Source: Daphnia carinata
Taxonomy: Eukaryota; Arthropoda; Branchiopoda; Diplostraca; Daphniidae
Assembly (NCBI RefSeq): GCF_022539665.2
Contig: NC_081338.1
Coordinates: forward strand, 3,223,679-3,287,678
Direction of reading: 5' to 3'
DNA: 64,000 bases
In this document: piece by piece, positions 20,551 through 32,189 of the stretch
Numbering within the stretch: the first letter of the stretch is position 1
How the letters are laid out: each line of letters begins with the position of its first letter
Made by a program: the position numbers and the translations under genes
The notes under the pieces: model-generated
The model's input: only the letters and a program-made list of their open reading frames with translations
Database searches by the model: none
Told to the model about the DNA's origin: nothing

Positions 20551-21297
20551 ATGTCCAGACGAAGTAGAGGTGAAGTTCCTGCTGTCGCAGAAGTTGTTGA
20601 AGTTGCTCCGACCGTTGAAGTAGACGTTGTTGTCATCGCTGAGGCCGTTGAGGAAGTTGTCAATGCTGTGCAGGTGATTGAAGACCTTCCTGTTGCCGCA
20701 GAGGTTGTTGAAGCCGCTTTGTCTGTTGATACCGCACTTGTCCGTCCAGACGAAGTAGGTAAAGTTCCTGCTGTCGCAAAGGTTGTTGAAGTTGCTCCGG
20801 CCGTTGAAGTAGATGTTGTCATCGCTGAGGCTGTTGAGGAAGTTGTCAATGCTGCGCAGGTGATTGAAGACCTTCCTGTTGCCGCAGAGGTTGTTGAAGC
20901 CGCTGATGATAGTGAAGTGGTGCCTCCCGTTGTAGCTTCGGCTGCTGAGGCCCCTGTTCCTTCTGAAGTTGTTTCTGGAACTGAGAAGAAGAAAAAGCGA
21001 AATCGCAAGAAGAAGAACAAGGCGGTTGCTTTGGATGCTCCATCTGCCCCGGAGGCTCCACCTGCCACGGATGCTCTACCTGTCCCGGAGGCTCCACCTG
21101 CCCCGGATGCTCCCGCTGGCCAAGTTGAACCACGAGTAGTCGACCCAGTTTGGTATGCCACACTAACACGGAAGCAAAAACGTAACATCCATACCAACAA
21201 GAGGCGTTCGGCAGCTTGGAAAGCTCAGCGTGCAGCTTTGGGCCCTGATGCTCACATTTACATCCCCCCAGGTCCTCAAAAAGCCCCTCAAGTTTAG
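20551..21297 (+). CDS. VEP-repeat protein, copy B, 5'-truncated with new ATG
   Basis: A 248-residue frame. It lacks the basic N-terminal 100+ residues and the first repeat unit, and starts with ATG TCC AGA inside what is ...GTCCAGACGAAGTAGGTG in the full copies. Two extra bases (AAGTAGAGGTG here, AAGTAGGTG elsewhere) bring the frame back to GEVPAVAEVVEV, so the remaining protein matches copies A and C to the end (HIYIPPGPQKAPQV). No copy of the block A promoter region precedes it. Either a pseudogene fragment that happens to stay open or a new shorter gene; the frame-restoring change makes the second worth testing. Confidence 0.6.
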   Translation: MSRRSRGEVPAVAEVVEVAPTVEVDVVVIAEAVEEVVNAVQVIEDLPVAAEVVEAALSVDTALVRPDEVGKVPAVAKVVEVAPAVEVDVVIAEAVEEVVNAAQVIEDLPVAAEVVEAADDSEVVPPVVASAAEAPVPSEVVSGTEKKKKRNRKKKNKAVALDAPSAPEAPPATDALPVPEAPPAPDAPAGQVEPRVVDPVWYATLTRKQKRNIHTNKRRSAAWKAQRAALGPDAHIYIPPGPQKAPQV

Positions 21298-22384
21298 ACG
21301 TCGATGCAGTTTGGCATCTTTTGGTTTTCGATCAAAAACTTACAGAAATCTACCACCAGCCCAGAATTGATCTCATCCCGTTTATCAGCATATTCGAGAC
21401 TCTCTGTCGATGCCTTGATTTATTTCATTCATTGATGTCTTCGTGGCCATTTGGACGCAGGGAAAATGGCGGTATCAGATACATCCGTATATATCCGTAA
21501 CCGACTTTGACGTGCCGAGATTTTCGCCCCGAAGCATTATGGTGATTAAACAACTCGCAGAGAGTTCTCCAACACAATGAAATCTGTATCATGATCAATT
21601 CTGGTTTGTACGATCATTCAGTTATATATATAGCAAAATTCCTTTTTGTTTGCTTGTTTGTTTGTTTGTCCTTGCTATTATTTTTCAATTGACTCACTAT
21701 TTAAACTGTTCTGCCAGTTTAAAATACACAAAATTCTTAAAACTCAATCTAGTTGTTACCTCGTTTTATTTCTAACAGTTTGTCAGAGAAAAAATGTGAT
21801 CTCAACGGCAAAATGATTACATCAAGTGACATGTAAATTTACCTTACGGGCATTTTTACAGCTTAAAGCAAAAATGATTCCTTTGATGAAATGGCGCACT
21901 CTTTCCCCTACCCACCACAGGTGTGCCAAATTTGATGTTTTTCGACATTTCCTATTATTAACTCAATTGAATTCTGTCCCGGCTTAATGAAAATATAATT
22001 CCATTATTTCAAAATATAATTTCATTATTTCAATTAAAATATTTAAACACTTGCATTTTTGTATTCAAAAAACGGTTAAAAAGACGGGGCACTAATTATC
22101 GATACTTAAGTGTTTTGAATTTTAATATTTTGCGTAATGAGTCACTATGCGGAACATTGACGACAAAAAAAAACCGTTGCCATAAGAGTAATAGCAATAT
22201 ACAATGTTCCGCGTAATGGCTCATTTGAACGCGACAAGCCACAGCACAGCCATGAATACCCTCTCACTTTAAACAAGGAGATAATATATTTTCTCAATTA
22301 ACACGACTTTAAAAATGATTGAACAGTAATTGTAACTGCATTTGACAACTAATTTCACATAGAAATTTGCGCGTTCGCGATCAA
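21298..22384. other. 3' flank of copy B and 5' flank of copy C
   Basis: B-type 3' flank to about 21815, then the start of block C at about 21830, marked by GACATGTAAATTTACCTTACGGGCA and AT-rich CAAAATATAATTTCATT repeats shared with block A. No independent gene. Confidence 0.6.
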
Positions 22385-22596
22385 ATGGAAATAAAAAACG
22401 CGAAATCAAGGGAGGATGGCGACTCAAAATGGGTATCGACCGTGGCCAAATCGTACTTAAGAAACGCGTTCGGCTCGAATTTTCATCCGCAGTTCTTTCT
22501 GAGTTTCACATACTCTCAAGTTCAAACTAGATTTTGCAAATCTTACCAAGTCTATCACGTCAAGTATTCGAAAACTTCCCCTGCTAAGTTCCGAAA

Positions 22597-24066
22597 ATGA
22601 ATTCGCCCATTCGAAAGCTTCCAGGTGCGAAGAAGCAGTTTGTGCACGTTCAATCCAAGGTTGACTGCAGGAGGCCAGCAATTCCATCCGCTGTTGCCGC
22701 AACTGCCCCGGGCAAACCGATCCAGGAGAGTCAGTGCCCCAAATTGAAGACGACGAAATCGCCCATTGCCACCGGTGCCACGTCCTTCAAATCATCTCCC
22801 ATCCAGGAATTGGCTATACCTTTCCGTGCCAAACCTGTTCCGAAAAGCCACTACGCCCAGCCGTTTCGACCTGTGCTGAGCCGTAAGAGTCCTGCATCCA
22901 ACGAGGCTCCTAAAGTCGTGGAAGTTCCTGCTGCCGAGGCTGTTCTAGCCACTCCATCTCGAGACGCAGTTGAGGAAGTTGCCGACGTCGATGTGGCTGT
23001 TGAAGTCCCTGCTGCAGAGGTTGCTGAAGCCGCTTTGTCTGTTGATGCAGAAATGGTACGTCCAGACGAAGTTGGTGAAGCTCCTGCTGTTGCAGAAGTT
23101 GTCGAAGTTGCTCCGGCCGTTGACGTAGACGTCGTTGTCGCAGAGGCCGTTGAGGAAGTTGTTGATGCTGCACAGGTGATTGAAGACTTCCCTGTCGCTG
23201 CAGAGGTTGTTGAAGCCGCTTTGCCTGTTGAGGCCGCACTTGTCCGTCGAGACGAAGTAGGTGAAGTTCCTGCTGTTGCAGAACTTGTTGAAGTTGTTGC
23301 TCCGGCCGTTGAAGTAGACGTCGTTGTCGCAGAGGCCGTTGAGGAAGTTGTTGATGCTGCACAGGTGATTGAAGACCTCCCTGTCGCTGCAGAGGTTGTT
23401 GAAGCCGCTTTGTCTGTTGAGGCCGCACTTGTCCGTCCAGACGAAGTAGGTGAAGTTGCTGCTGTTGCAGAACTTGTTGAAGTTGCTCCGGTCGTCGACG
23501 TAGATGTTGTCATCGCTGAGGCCGTTGAGGAAGTTGTCGATGCTGCACAGGTGATTGAACACCTTCCTGTTGCCGCAGAGGTTGTTGAAGCCGCTGATGA
23601 TGGTGAAGTGGTACCTCCCGTTGTAGCTTCGGCTGCTGAGGCCCCTGTTCCTTCTGAAGTTGTTTCTGGAACTGAGAAGAAGAAGAAGCGAAATCGCAAG
23701 AAGAAGAACAAGGTGGTTGCTTCAGATACTCCATCTGCCCCGGATGCTCCACCTGTCCCGGAGGCTCGACCTGCTCCGGATGCTCCCGCTGGCCAAGTTG
23801 AACCACGAGTAGTCGACCCTGTTTGGTATGCCACACTAACACGGAAGCAAAAACGTAACATCCATACCAACAAGAGGCGTTCGGCAGCTTGGAAAGCTCA
23901 GCGTGCAGCTTTGGGCCCTGATGCTCACATTTACATCCCCCAAGTCCTCAAAAAGCCCCTCAAGTTTAGACGTCGATGCAGTTTGGCATCTTTTGGTTTT
24001 CGATCAAAAACTGTACAGAAATCTACCACCAGCCCAGAATTGGTCTCATCCCGTTCATCAGCATAG
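22597..24066 (+). CDS. VEP-repeat protein, copy C, altered C-terminus
   Basis: A 489-residue intronless frame, nearly identical to copy A for the first 440 residues, including the basic N-terminus, three repeat units and KKKKRNRKKKNK. It lacks one APEARPATDALPV-type decapeptide. After HIYIP the frame differs: A and B have a six-C run followed by AGG, C has a five-C run followed by AAG, a net one-base loss. C therefore reads through the old stop into former 3' UTR and ends SPELVSSRSSA at 24066. This may be a real frameshift with a longer tail or a homopolymer error. Its upstream DNA matches block A, so it may be expressed like copy A. Confidence 0.7.
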   Translation: MNSPIRKLPGAKKQFVHVQSKVDCRRPAIPSAVAATAPGKPIQESQCPKLKTTKSPIATGATSFKSSPIQELAIPFRAKPVPKSHYAQPFRPVLSRKSPASNEAPKVVEVPAAEAVLATPSRDAVEEVADVDVAVEVPAAEVAEAALSVDAEMVRPDEVGEAPAVAEVVEVAPAVDVDVVVAEAVEEVVDAAQVIEDFPVAAEVVEAALPVEAALVRRDEVGEVPAVAELVEVVAPAVEVDVVVAEAVEEVVDAAQVIEDLPVAAEVVEAALSVEAALVRPDEVGEVAAVAELVEVAPVVDVDVVIAEAVEEVVDAAQVIEHLPVAAEVVEAADDGEVVPPVVASAAEAPVPSEVVSGTEKKKKRNRKKKNKVVASDTPSAPDAPPVPEARPAPDAPAGQVEPRVVDPVWYATLTRKQKRNIHTNKRRSAAWKAQRAALGPDAHIYIPQVLKKPLKFRRRCSLASFGFRSKTVQKSTTSPELVSSRSSA

Positions 24067-25066
24067 TGGAACTCTCTGTCGATGCTTTGATTTTTTTTTC
24101 ATTCATTGGTGTCTTCGTGGCCATTTGGACGCAGGGAAAATGGCGGTATCAGATATAGCACTTATCTACGATAAAAGTGCTTATCCGTAACCGACTTTTG
24201 ACGTGCCGACATTTTCGCCCCGAAGCATTATGGTGATTAAACAACTCGCAGAGAGTTCTCCAGCACAGTGAAATCTGTACCATGACCAATTCTGGTTTGT
24301 ACGATCATTTGGTTATGTATATAGAAAAATTCCTTTTTGTTTGCTTGTATGTATATAGCAAAATTCCTTTTTGTTTGCTTGAATGTATATAACAAAATTC
24401 ACACGCATGTCACTCGGTTATGTATATAGCAAAATTCATTTGTTTGTTTGTCCTCCATTTTACTTTTCGATTGACCAACTATTTTAAACTGTTCTGCCAG
24501 TTTAAAATACACAAAATTTTTAAAACTCTATGTAGTTGTTATCTCGTTTTTTTTCTAACAGTTTGTCAGAGGAAATAATGTGATCTTAACGGCAAAAATG
24601 CCTCTCGTCCTAACGCACACAAAGTTAACGGTCACCAGATTACGCGAAACGATATCACTACACACAAAAAAACACATAGAAATGTTTATCTTTGATCAAA
24701 TATGATTACACATTGGCTGTAAAGTACAGTTGATCTGGGACAATCACGACAGATCTTTGTACTGAAAGAATTTACACACAAAGCCAAACTTGTCCAACAA
24801 TCACAGACGTCGATCCTACGTTTCAGCCAAGGACATTCCGCACAGTTTGTTAGGTGTGCAGCGCGTGGAAACGTATTCTGTTCGATCGATAACGGTCGAA
24901 CTGTTTTACTGATTTGCTATCAACTGCGTAGTATAAATCTAAACTTTTCATTTCATATTCAACTATTGATGTTTTAGTGGAAACGGAACGCAGCCAGTAG
25001 TACAATGAATTTCACATAATGTAGTTGGATTTTTGTTTTGTGCTGACGTTCGTAACTGCCCATCAT

Positions 25067-26326
25067 TGAAAACCAAACGCGATTAAATAAAGTTATGTTC
25101 TTACGTCACTGTAGATGTAAATTGAATAAAATATGACTTATTTTCCATCAATGTCATCGTTTAAAGTTGTTACCTTCCATTCGAAACGAGGCCAAACGCA
25201 AATCGATAGTTTGATCGCGGTCATGACACCAACACTTGCAAGTCTTTTGTCTTGTTTTTTTTTTATTATTATTTTCAAATTGACATCGTGAGTTTGGGCC
25301 AGAAATTGGTGGCGAGGTATGAAATTTCAAAAAATAAAGAAATAGTCGGACGATAAACGACGATACTGGTGGTGAATTAAAGGTAAATGAGGAGATGGTA
25401 GGCGAGGAGAGTTTGATGATAATGATCCTGAGCGCTCAGCTTGATTTTAATCTGTCAAAAAGAAAGTGTCGGCAGTTACAACAAATCTACCGAACCCAAA
25501 AGTTTTACATCGTTGGTTTTTTTTCTCTCTACGATGCCATAAAAAAAGTTGTACGGTAAACTTAAACACACATTAACGTTCATGTACGAGAGGGGAGGAG
25601 ACGGTATCTAGTCTTTATGTAAGATTATTATTTTTGTATCTGATTCTTTTCGTGTTATTTCCTATAGGTTTGTCTCCCCTACCTTTTTCAAGACATCCCA
25701 AAGAAAATCTTAATAAAAAAGAAAAAAAAAAGACACGGCACCGCTCAAAAAAATTTTTCTTCCTCTTTTAATTCAAAAATCTCCCGCCAGTAAATAAAGG
25801 AGGAAAAAAATTGGGCTGGACAGATCAGGGATGGTGGTGGTAATGTTTGTATGTGGTGGGGTTGTGTCTTGTGAGTGATTTTTTTCCAAAGTCAAACTGA
25901 AAAACGTTCATACAAATTACAGTGCGACCGAAGTAGTAGTTAAGTTGTAGAGGGAGAAAAAAGAGATGGCGTTGGGTTCGCGCGCTCGTTCACACACACA
26001 ATTACAAAATCATAAAGATGGAGGGGCGGCTGCTCTGATAAGTTGTTTTTCGTACATTATGAAGTGTTTTCGTGTTGTTTGTGTTGTGTCTCGGTAAAAA
26101 AATGGAGGCGAAAAAAAAAGGTGGGTATAAAAGGTATCATGATTCAGGGGAGTGTATAAGAGACAGACAGAGAGAGATGAAATCAAAATTCACAAAAAAA
26201 AATTCCGACCGGTGCCGGCTGCTTTCCCGCTGAGCGGTGTAACGCATGCGCAAAAAGTGGACCCTGACCGAAGCCAAAAAAAAAAAAAAGGAAAAAAAAA
26301 ATAATAATTTCTCCTGTCACACACTT
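25067..26326. other. intergenic and presumed 3' UTR of the prothymosin-like gene
   Basis: Low-complexity, with A- and T-runs, and no credible frame. The part nearest 26326 is probably 3' UTR. Confidence 0.5.
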
Positions 26327-28485
26327 TTACGCATCATCATCGTCATCATCTCCTTCTCCTTCATCTATGAAATTTGAAAAACATATCGATTAACAGCAGG
26401 AAAAAATAAACTTTAAAATTCGATATTACCGTCGTCGTCTCCTTCTCCTTCACCCTCGCCCTCTTCGTCAAAATCTTCTTCACCTTCGGGCAGGTCTTCC
26501 TCCTCCTCATCTTCCTCGCCCTCAGCCTCTTCTTCATCTTCGGCTTCTTCATCATCGCCGTTCTCATCGTTTGTCTTTAATTTCTTAATATCATCCTTTT
26601 TGTCCTATACAAACACAAAAAAATTGATTTAGTCCAAACGCTAAAACAGAGCCAAGAAATCGATGTTCAATATCAGCCGAGGACAAATCAATGATTTGCT
26701 ACCCGAAAGCCATCTACCGGTAGACGTCTACAACTTTGCTTATGCCATTTAATAAAAGACAAGGATTGAATATATAATTAAAATAAAAGAAATTCAGGGA
26801 ATTTAAAAATTATTAAATGAAAATAGCGTTGCGTAATGAGCCATAGTAAATTACATAAAGAGTATTGAGAGATAAAGCTAACGGTGGGTCTTAATTGGAA
26901 ACGATCACGTTTTCCCTCAAGAGTTGCCATTTTATGACGCTAGCATCACGTCCGGCGCTAGTGGCTCCCAAGGACTTCAAGCCTGAATGCTGCCTGACAC
27001 GGGTGGGGGAAAAATCGTGGGTTTTGCGCACGGCACTACCCCACTCGCCCAACCTTGGGGGTTGACCTCCCCTTACCACCCTCTTCCGCGCTTTGCCAGG
27101 ACTTCATCTGCTCTGCAGCTGCCCACCCTACCCTCTTCATCAAAGTCCTCCCACTTTGCCCACCCCAACCGGGTGTTTCTTTGTTATTCACAGCGGAAGA
27201 AGAAGGCATGTGTACTGTGGGAAAAAGCGGTTCCAAATCCGCGGATCCACGCCGGCTCCCACTGGCTTCCTTTACCCGCCGCCATGACTTCTTAACGAAA
27301 AAAACTAAAGGGGAAAAAAATACGATTCCAGAAGACGCTTCTCACTTCACAGCATTCTCAAGGCACGCCATTTTCCCATTTCGTTTTTTTTCTTCAGCAT
27401 TCTAATTAGAAATTTACTTGAAACTTGAGCTCTTGTAAAACCATCCCGGAAAAACTGTACAGGTATACAGATTTGCTAGTGTGAGGCAAAAAGATTTCAA
27501 CTAATTAAGAAAATCTATGCAACAACCACAAGAAGCCATCTACCACTTACAACACATTTTAAAGCATTCAACTAGAAACTCAATCAAAACCCTAACTTAT
27601 GAAGCTGGCAAATTAAAAAAAAAAAAGGAATAGAAAAAGTTTTGGGATGTAGAAGCATCGTTGTCAAAATGCCCGCGCAGTCTGCCAACAGACGTGAAAT
27701 AAAAGCCGGTCGCCTGGCGTCGGCAGTTCGATAATGTTAGAAACTGAACAGCCGGTTGCAGCACTACGCGTTACATGCCTTTTCGATATACAAAATAACG
27801 CCAAGACATTGTAAGGACTTAATCTCCCCCAAAATAACTTTCTAAAAACCCTTCCATTTCTATTAAATCAATGACCTCAAGAAATTGTCTTCACTTCGTA
27901 CAAAACATAACAAATGGTTGGTACACGGATGTGTATAGAGCAAAGGCAAGCAAGCCAAATCCAAGAGAAAACATGGCGGCGCGTCACCGCGCGCACACCG
28001 GCTTTTAGCTGAAGTGAAAGGCGTCTACTCAACGGCAACTCTGCTCAACGCGCCAAAATTCTCGACTCAACACTTGATTCAACGCAAACCATTCGTCGAT
28101 ACAAATATGCTTTACCTAATTCAACAAAATCCCTTTTTAAATATAACGAGATATTCCATAACAACAGCAGTCATGGCGAACGAGACGGAGCGTGGGGCTA
28201 GAAGCCGGCGTTGTGCCAGACACACACAGCACATACACACACACACACAAATGGCGGCAATCGAAGCGAGCACGCGGCGCGTGGGTTTTCGACTCAACGC
28301 TTAATTTGGACAAAATAAGTTTTCTTTACGACTATTCTCCTGCACTCAATATTAGGCCAAAAACATTTAAACAGAAAATGACTTACTTCTGCTGGCCGTT
28401 TTGTGCCTTTGACTGCGTCTTTCTTGGCGTCGGCGGCGATGACTTCGTCAGCTTCAACTTCTTTCGTTGCTTCCTTGGAACTCAT
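26327..28485 (-). CDS. prothymosin-alpha-like acidic nuclear protein
   Basis: Three exons: 28387-28485, 26430-26604, 26327-26364, giving 103 residues. Order: MSSKEATKEVEADEVIAADA, then a basic bipartite stretch KGTKRPAE|DKKDDIKKLK across the first junction, then a long Asp/Glu run (NDENGDDEEAEDEEEAEGEE, EDLPEGEEDFDEEGEGEG) ending DDDDDDA. Size, acidity and the KRxAED-like segment match the prothymosin/parathymosin group, small disordered histone-binding chromatin proteins. In vertebrates the basic NLS lies at the C-terminus; here it lies before the acidic tail, so the order differs and the assignment is to the class rather than a proven orthologue. Intron 1 is about 1.8 kb, unusually long for this region. 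Confidence 0.75.
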
Positions 28486-30279
28486 TTTGTTTGAGGTGTG
28501 TTGCTTTGGGTTGTTGAGCGTGCAAAGAGACGAATCGAGGTTTCTCGACTTGTTTGATTAACAAGAGACCGTTAAAAAAGATATACGAAACGGGAGAAGG
28601 TAGAGAGATGTGCCTTAAAAAAGGAAATTTGGCGCGTTCGCAAGAGTTCTGATTCGAGGTGTTATATACGGGACGGTGTAGAGCACACTGGTAGGGCCGC
28701 TGATCGTCGGTGACTAGCGTCGGCTTGGGTCGGCCTCTAGCGGATGGGTTGTCCTTCGCCTCGGGTTTTTCGCTGGCAAAGCGCGCGTCCCTTTTGCATT
28801 GCCGTAGCGTCTAGATCGAATCACAGGACCCTGTGTATACTAGCGCTCCAGCTGAGGCTCCGCCCTTTTCTCTTTCATTAGGCATAAGGCATAAGAGAGT
28901 GCAGGGAGAAGTAAAAATGTTGGTACCTAAAAAGCTCGGGTCGGAAAAGACAGCCCGTGTCGATAGTATGGCGCAGCCACGCTGCTTCCCAGATGGCTCT
29001 GCTTACAGACCGTTTCTCCCTATCCCCTTTCTTTTCCCATCCACCATTCCTAGTGCTTCAGGTATTACAGTATATTAAAATTTATATCTGGTATATACGT
29101 ATACCGGTACACACATTGAGTGAAGCGTGGGGTGGTCAAAGCCCAAGCCAGTCGAATATCCCCTCAAGCATAGCAAGAAAAAGCCGGTTCTTTGGCGTGG
29201 CGTGCTCGTACTTGGGGTTTCAACTGAACTTTCTCATTGGAGAAAAAATCCGAATGATACAAAGCCCTTGATTTGAAATAAAGTACGAATTTGGTTTGAC
29301 CAAAAAAATGTAAAAATAAAACACCAAGATGCACGTCACTGTTTAAAGAAGTCGGTTGCACCATCCGCGATTTCTTTTTAACCCCCTATCTCTCTTGCCG
29401 GCCATATTTTACAATGGTTTTTATATATCCGTGTGCTGTCTAGGCAAACCGGGCGGATTGAGAATCCGCGCGAACCTGAAAAACAAAGAAGGCTCATCTC
29501 AACGTCTCATCTCCCAACTGCCGGCGAGTTGACGTTCTTCCAACTGAAGATAATAGCGTTAACGTCATTTATCCGTCCAAGCTATCAAAGCGTGGAATTC
29601 GGGCGATCGTTTGTCGATCAAAACCTCTTACCCAGAAAGAAAAACATACGTTTAAAAATCTGGAAACGGCTTGGAAAACCCATACGATTATTCTTTAACT
29701 TTACTTACTACATTGTTACTTAATGTTTTGCTCTAAGTCGCCGCAGTTTTTTTTCTGGCTTATATATAACCGGAAATACGGTCACACACATTGCAATGGT
29801 CGCCAAGAAACGCTTTACTCTTGTCTATTCTTGTTCTCTCACTCTCGCCATCTATTACAATCTCCGTCTTCTCTTCAACATGTACACCGCGAACGCGTCA
29901 ACCAATGACGAAGAGTTTTCCTTATCGCTTTTCGACGGTTGATGCGTGTTCGCCCAGATACCTAAAGCCTCTTCTAGCATCAAGTTGTTATCACTACCCA
30001 TAGGTGGCCAACTGTTACTGAGCAAGCATTAAAGAAAAAATTACAAATTGAAAATTTGGCATCTAACCATCCCTCACCACTTTTACCCAAAAACCAATCT
30101 CAATAGGGCGGATCTAATGTCACATCTACCAAATGAATGTTAAACTAATCTGCTAGAAAGCCAAAAACACCACAAATGCATCACCCTGGATTTGTTAAGT
30201 ACTTTGCGAATGGAACTATTGAACAGAGTATAGGCGCCAAAGATGTTGTATTGGCCAGCACAAGATGAGGACAAACAGT
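28486..30279. other. promoter side of the prothymosin-like gene and spacer
   Basis: Upstream of the prothymosin-like ATG and down to the stop of RpL36A. Several 60-100-codon frames occur but none has domain-like sequence. One small candidate at 29796 is listed separately. Confidence 0.45.
29796..29942 (+). CDS. possible 48-residue membrane or secreted peptide
   Basis: ATG-initiated, ending TGA at 29940-29942. The start MVAKKRFTLVYSCSLTLAIY has a short basic head and a hydrophobic core like a signal anchor, followed by NMYTANASTNDEEFSLSLF. TTATATATAA lies about 35 bases upstream. It could be the first exon of a longer gene, since no conventional downstream partner was found, or chance. Weak. 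Confidence 0.2.
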   Translation: MVAKKRFTLVYSCSLTLAIYYNLRLLFNMYTANASTNDEEFSLSLFDG

Positions 30280-30995
30280 CTAGAACTGAATCATCTGTCC
30301 CTTCCTCTTCTTGTCACCTCCGAGCTCAAAGTGCTTGCAACGCTTCAGGGGGATCTGCTTGCGAACTTTGCATTCAGAGCATTCCATTCTCAGCACAATC
30401 TTCTTGGTGGTCTTGGCCTGAATATTTCAATACAAGCATTAGTACATGAACTATCAAAACACATTGAATTCTTATACCTTCTTCCTGAAGATAGGTTTGG
30501 TCTGACCACCATAACCTTTTTGTTTTCTGTCGTAACGACGACGACCCTGGGCAGCACTACGCTCCTTGGACTTTTTGTACTGCGTCACTTTGTGGACCTT
30601 GTGGGTCTTGCATTTTTTGCAATAGGTGCGACGACTTTTTGGTACGTTCACCTAAAACGACATCAACATATCAATACCTGATGTTCAAAATTTCAAGAAT
30701 GTACGATAAGGAAGACGGCTGGCAAATTTTTTATCACCAACATGTCTACTAAATAATTGCCACTAATGAAACTCTCGAAAAGTAACTATTATTCTACATT
30801 ACATCTGGATCAACAATCACACTTTGATGCTGCAATGACAGACCGTAAAAAATATTCGTACCAGCAAAACAGAGTAATCAAACAAAATGTTTAGGCACAA
30901 TTAAATTTTAATATGCATACAGAAACTAACAAAGTCCTTTAAATTTCTATATATCAAACGATGTTATAGGATATTAAAAAGAAGAGACGAACCAT
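30280..30995 (-). CDS. RpL36A: ribosomal protein eL42 (RpL36A/L44)
   Basis: Three exons: 30993-30995 (ATG alone), 30478-30651, 30280-30417, giving 104 residues. The start [20 protein letters not shown] and end [18 protein letters not shown] are hallmark eL42 sequence. The zinc-binding pairs C12-x2-C15 and C72-x2-C75 are present. It is a component of the 60S subunit near the E site. Splitting the ATG from the rest by an intron is a familiar trait of ribosomal genes. The intron-1 donor GTTCGT is weak but the only one that fits. A pyrimidine tract CTTTCTC (31029-31035, minus) fits a 5'TOP start. The gene is divergent with WASHC3. Confidence 0.95.
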
Positions 30996-31242
30996 TTTCG
31001 ACGAGGAACGGCGTACTAGACGTAGAATGAGAAAGACACTAAAATGAAGGAGAACTATGTGGATGAGAAATCGGCATTGCCAACTCGGTCCCTTTTGCGC
31101 ACCAACTTGAAACGCTGTTTTTCCGTATTCCGTCGACTGCTAATGCCAGATAAAAACAAAACAATCAAACGTATTCCGTGTGATCAACTAGTCATTTAAT
31201 CTCTTTATTAACTAGAAGAAAACAAGGAGGTTTCGGAAGGGG
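30996..31242. promoter_or_regulatory. bidirectional promoter RpL36A / WASHC3
   Basis: Only 247 bases separate the two ATGs on opposite strands. No TATA box toward either side; a 5'TOP-like tract is on the RpL36A side. Confidence 0.65.
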
Positions 31243-32189
31243 ATGGAAGGCAAAGGATTGCCGTTTTTCGGACCTAGCGTCGAATTCTCTTCGGTTTGTT
31301 AAACTATGGTTTCTAACTGCTGATGTTATAACTCATATGTCGTTTCGTTGGTTAGGTTCCGCCTATCGAAACCAAAAGAATCTTGAGTTATTTCAATCAA
31401 TTTGTCTCCAATTCGGTCCAATTGCTGAACAAATTCGCCGTTATATGTGATACCAAACTGGTGGATCTCGATTTTCGATTACAAGATATTGAAGCAACAC
31501 TAGCCATTCTGGAAGCAAAGGTAAAATTTTTTTGTCCTATCCCATCCTTTCTAGAGAGAATAACGTGTTGGAAAAGACATTGCTGGATTTGCAGATTTTT
31601 CTGTACTACCTGAAATTGGAATATTATATGAAAATCAAATGATTTTTCTACAATTCAGACAATTTTTAAAACATGTAGCTTATTCATATGGATGATTAAA
31701 ACAATACCTCTTACAGTCAACTCTGTGCAGCAGGCATTGTAATATGAAGCCAGCAGAGCCAAAAGGGGAATGATTATTTTTGTTCTTTGTCGTTCGGAAA
31801 ATTGCAAATAGCTGGCTTCGATTCCATCGCTGGAATCCACTGCAGTTCCGGCTCTACCGCCACTGGCGCCTACTACCAGCTCATCTTCTACGCCATCGTC
31901 CGTCATCGTTCCTATTCCACCACCTGTCCCGTCAGGAGCCGTTCATGAAAATGTTTCCGACGTCCACCAGACGGCAGTCGTGCCTCCTTCTAATCCCGAA
32001 ATCCTTCGATTCGTGAAAATGTTGGCAGTTGGCGTCCCTCTAATGGCCGTCGAGCAGAAAATGCGAGCAGAAGGTTACGATCCGTCGTTGCTTAATAGCG
32101 CAAGAACCGATGCTGCCAAGGTTCCAGCACCAGCTCGATCGAACCACTCGAGTTCCGACAACGAAGAATCCAACAGCGACGAATATTAA
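31243..32189 (+). CDS. WASHC3: WASH complex subunit 3 (CCDC53)
   Basis: Three phase-0 exons: 31243-31293, 31356-31520, 31812-32189, giving 197 residues (human 194). The N-terminus MEGKGLPFFGPSVEFSSVPP aligns with the family start; residues 25-72 form the conserved helix/coiled coil (LSYFNQFVSNSVQLLNKFAV, then RLQDIEATLAILEAKLASIP); a Pro-rich linker follows; then the second conserved block (ILRFVKMLAVGVPLMAVEQK, then MRAEGYDPSLL) and an acidic Ser tail. It is a subunit of the WASH complex, which promotes Arp2/3 actin assembly on endosomes. The start was chosen because GTTTGT after TCG is the donor that restores the family sequence. Confidence 0.92.

Larger units (their letters stand above)
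17258..25066. repeat. triplicated locus: full block A, truncated B, full block C
   Basis: Block A (about 17258-20538) and block C (about 21830-25066) are near-identical over upstream DNA, ORF and 3' flank. Block B (about 20540-21815) keeps only the last two repeat units of the ORF and part of the 3' flank. All lie head to tail. The edges are set by eye where similarity stops. Confidence 0.9.

Noticed and set aside
26891-29723. Several 60-116-codon frames between the prothymosin-like exons and RpL36A
   Set aside because: Inside a long intron or promoter region; none has domain-like sequence or splice partners.
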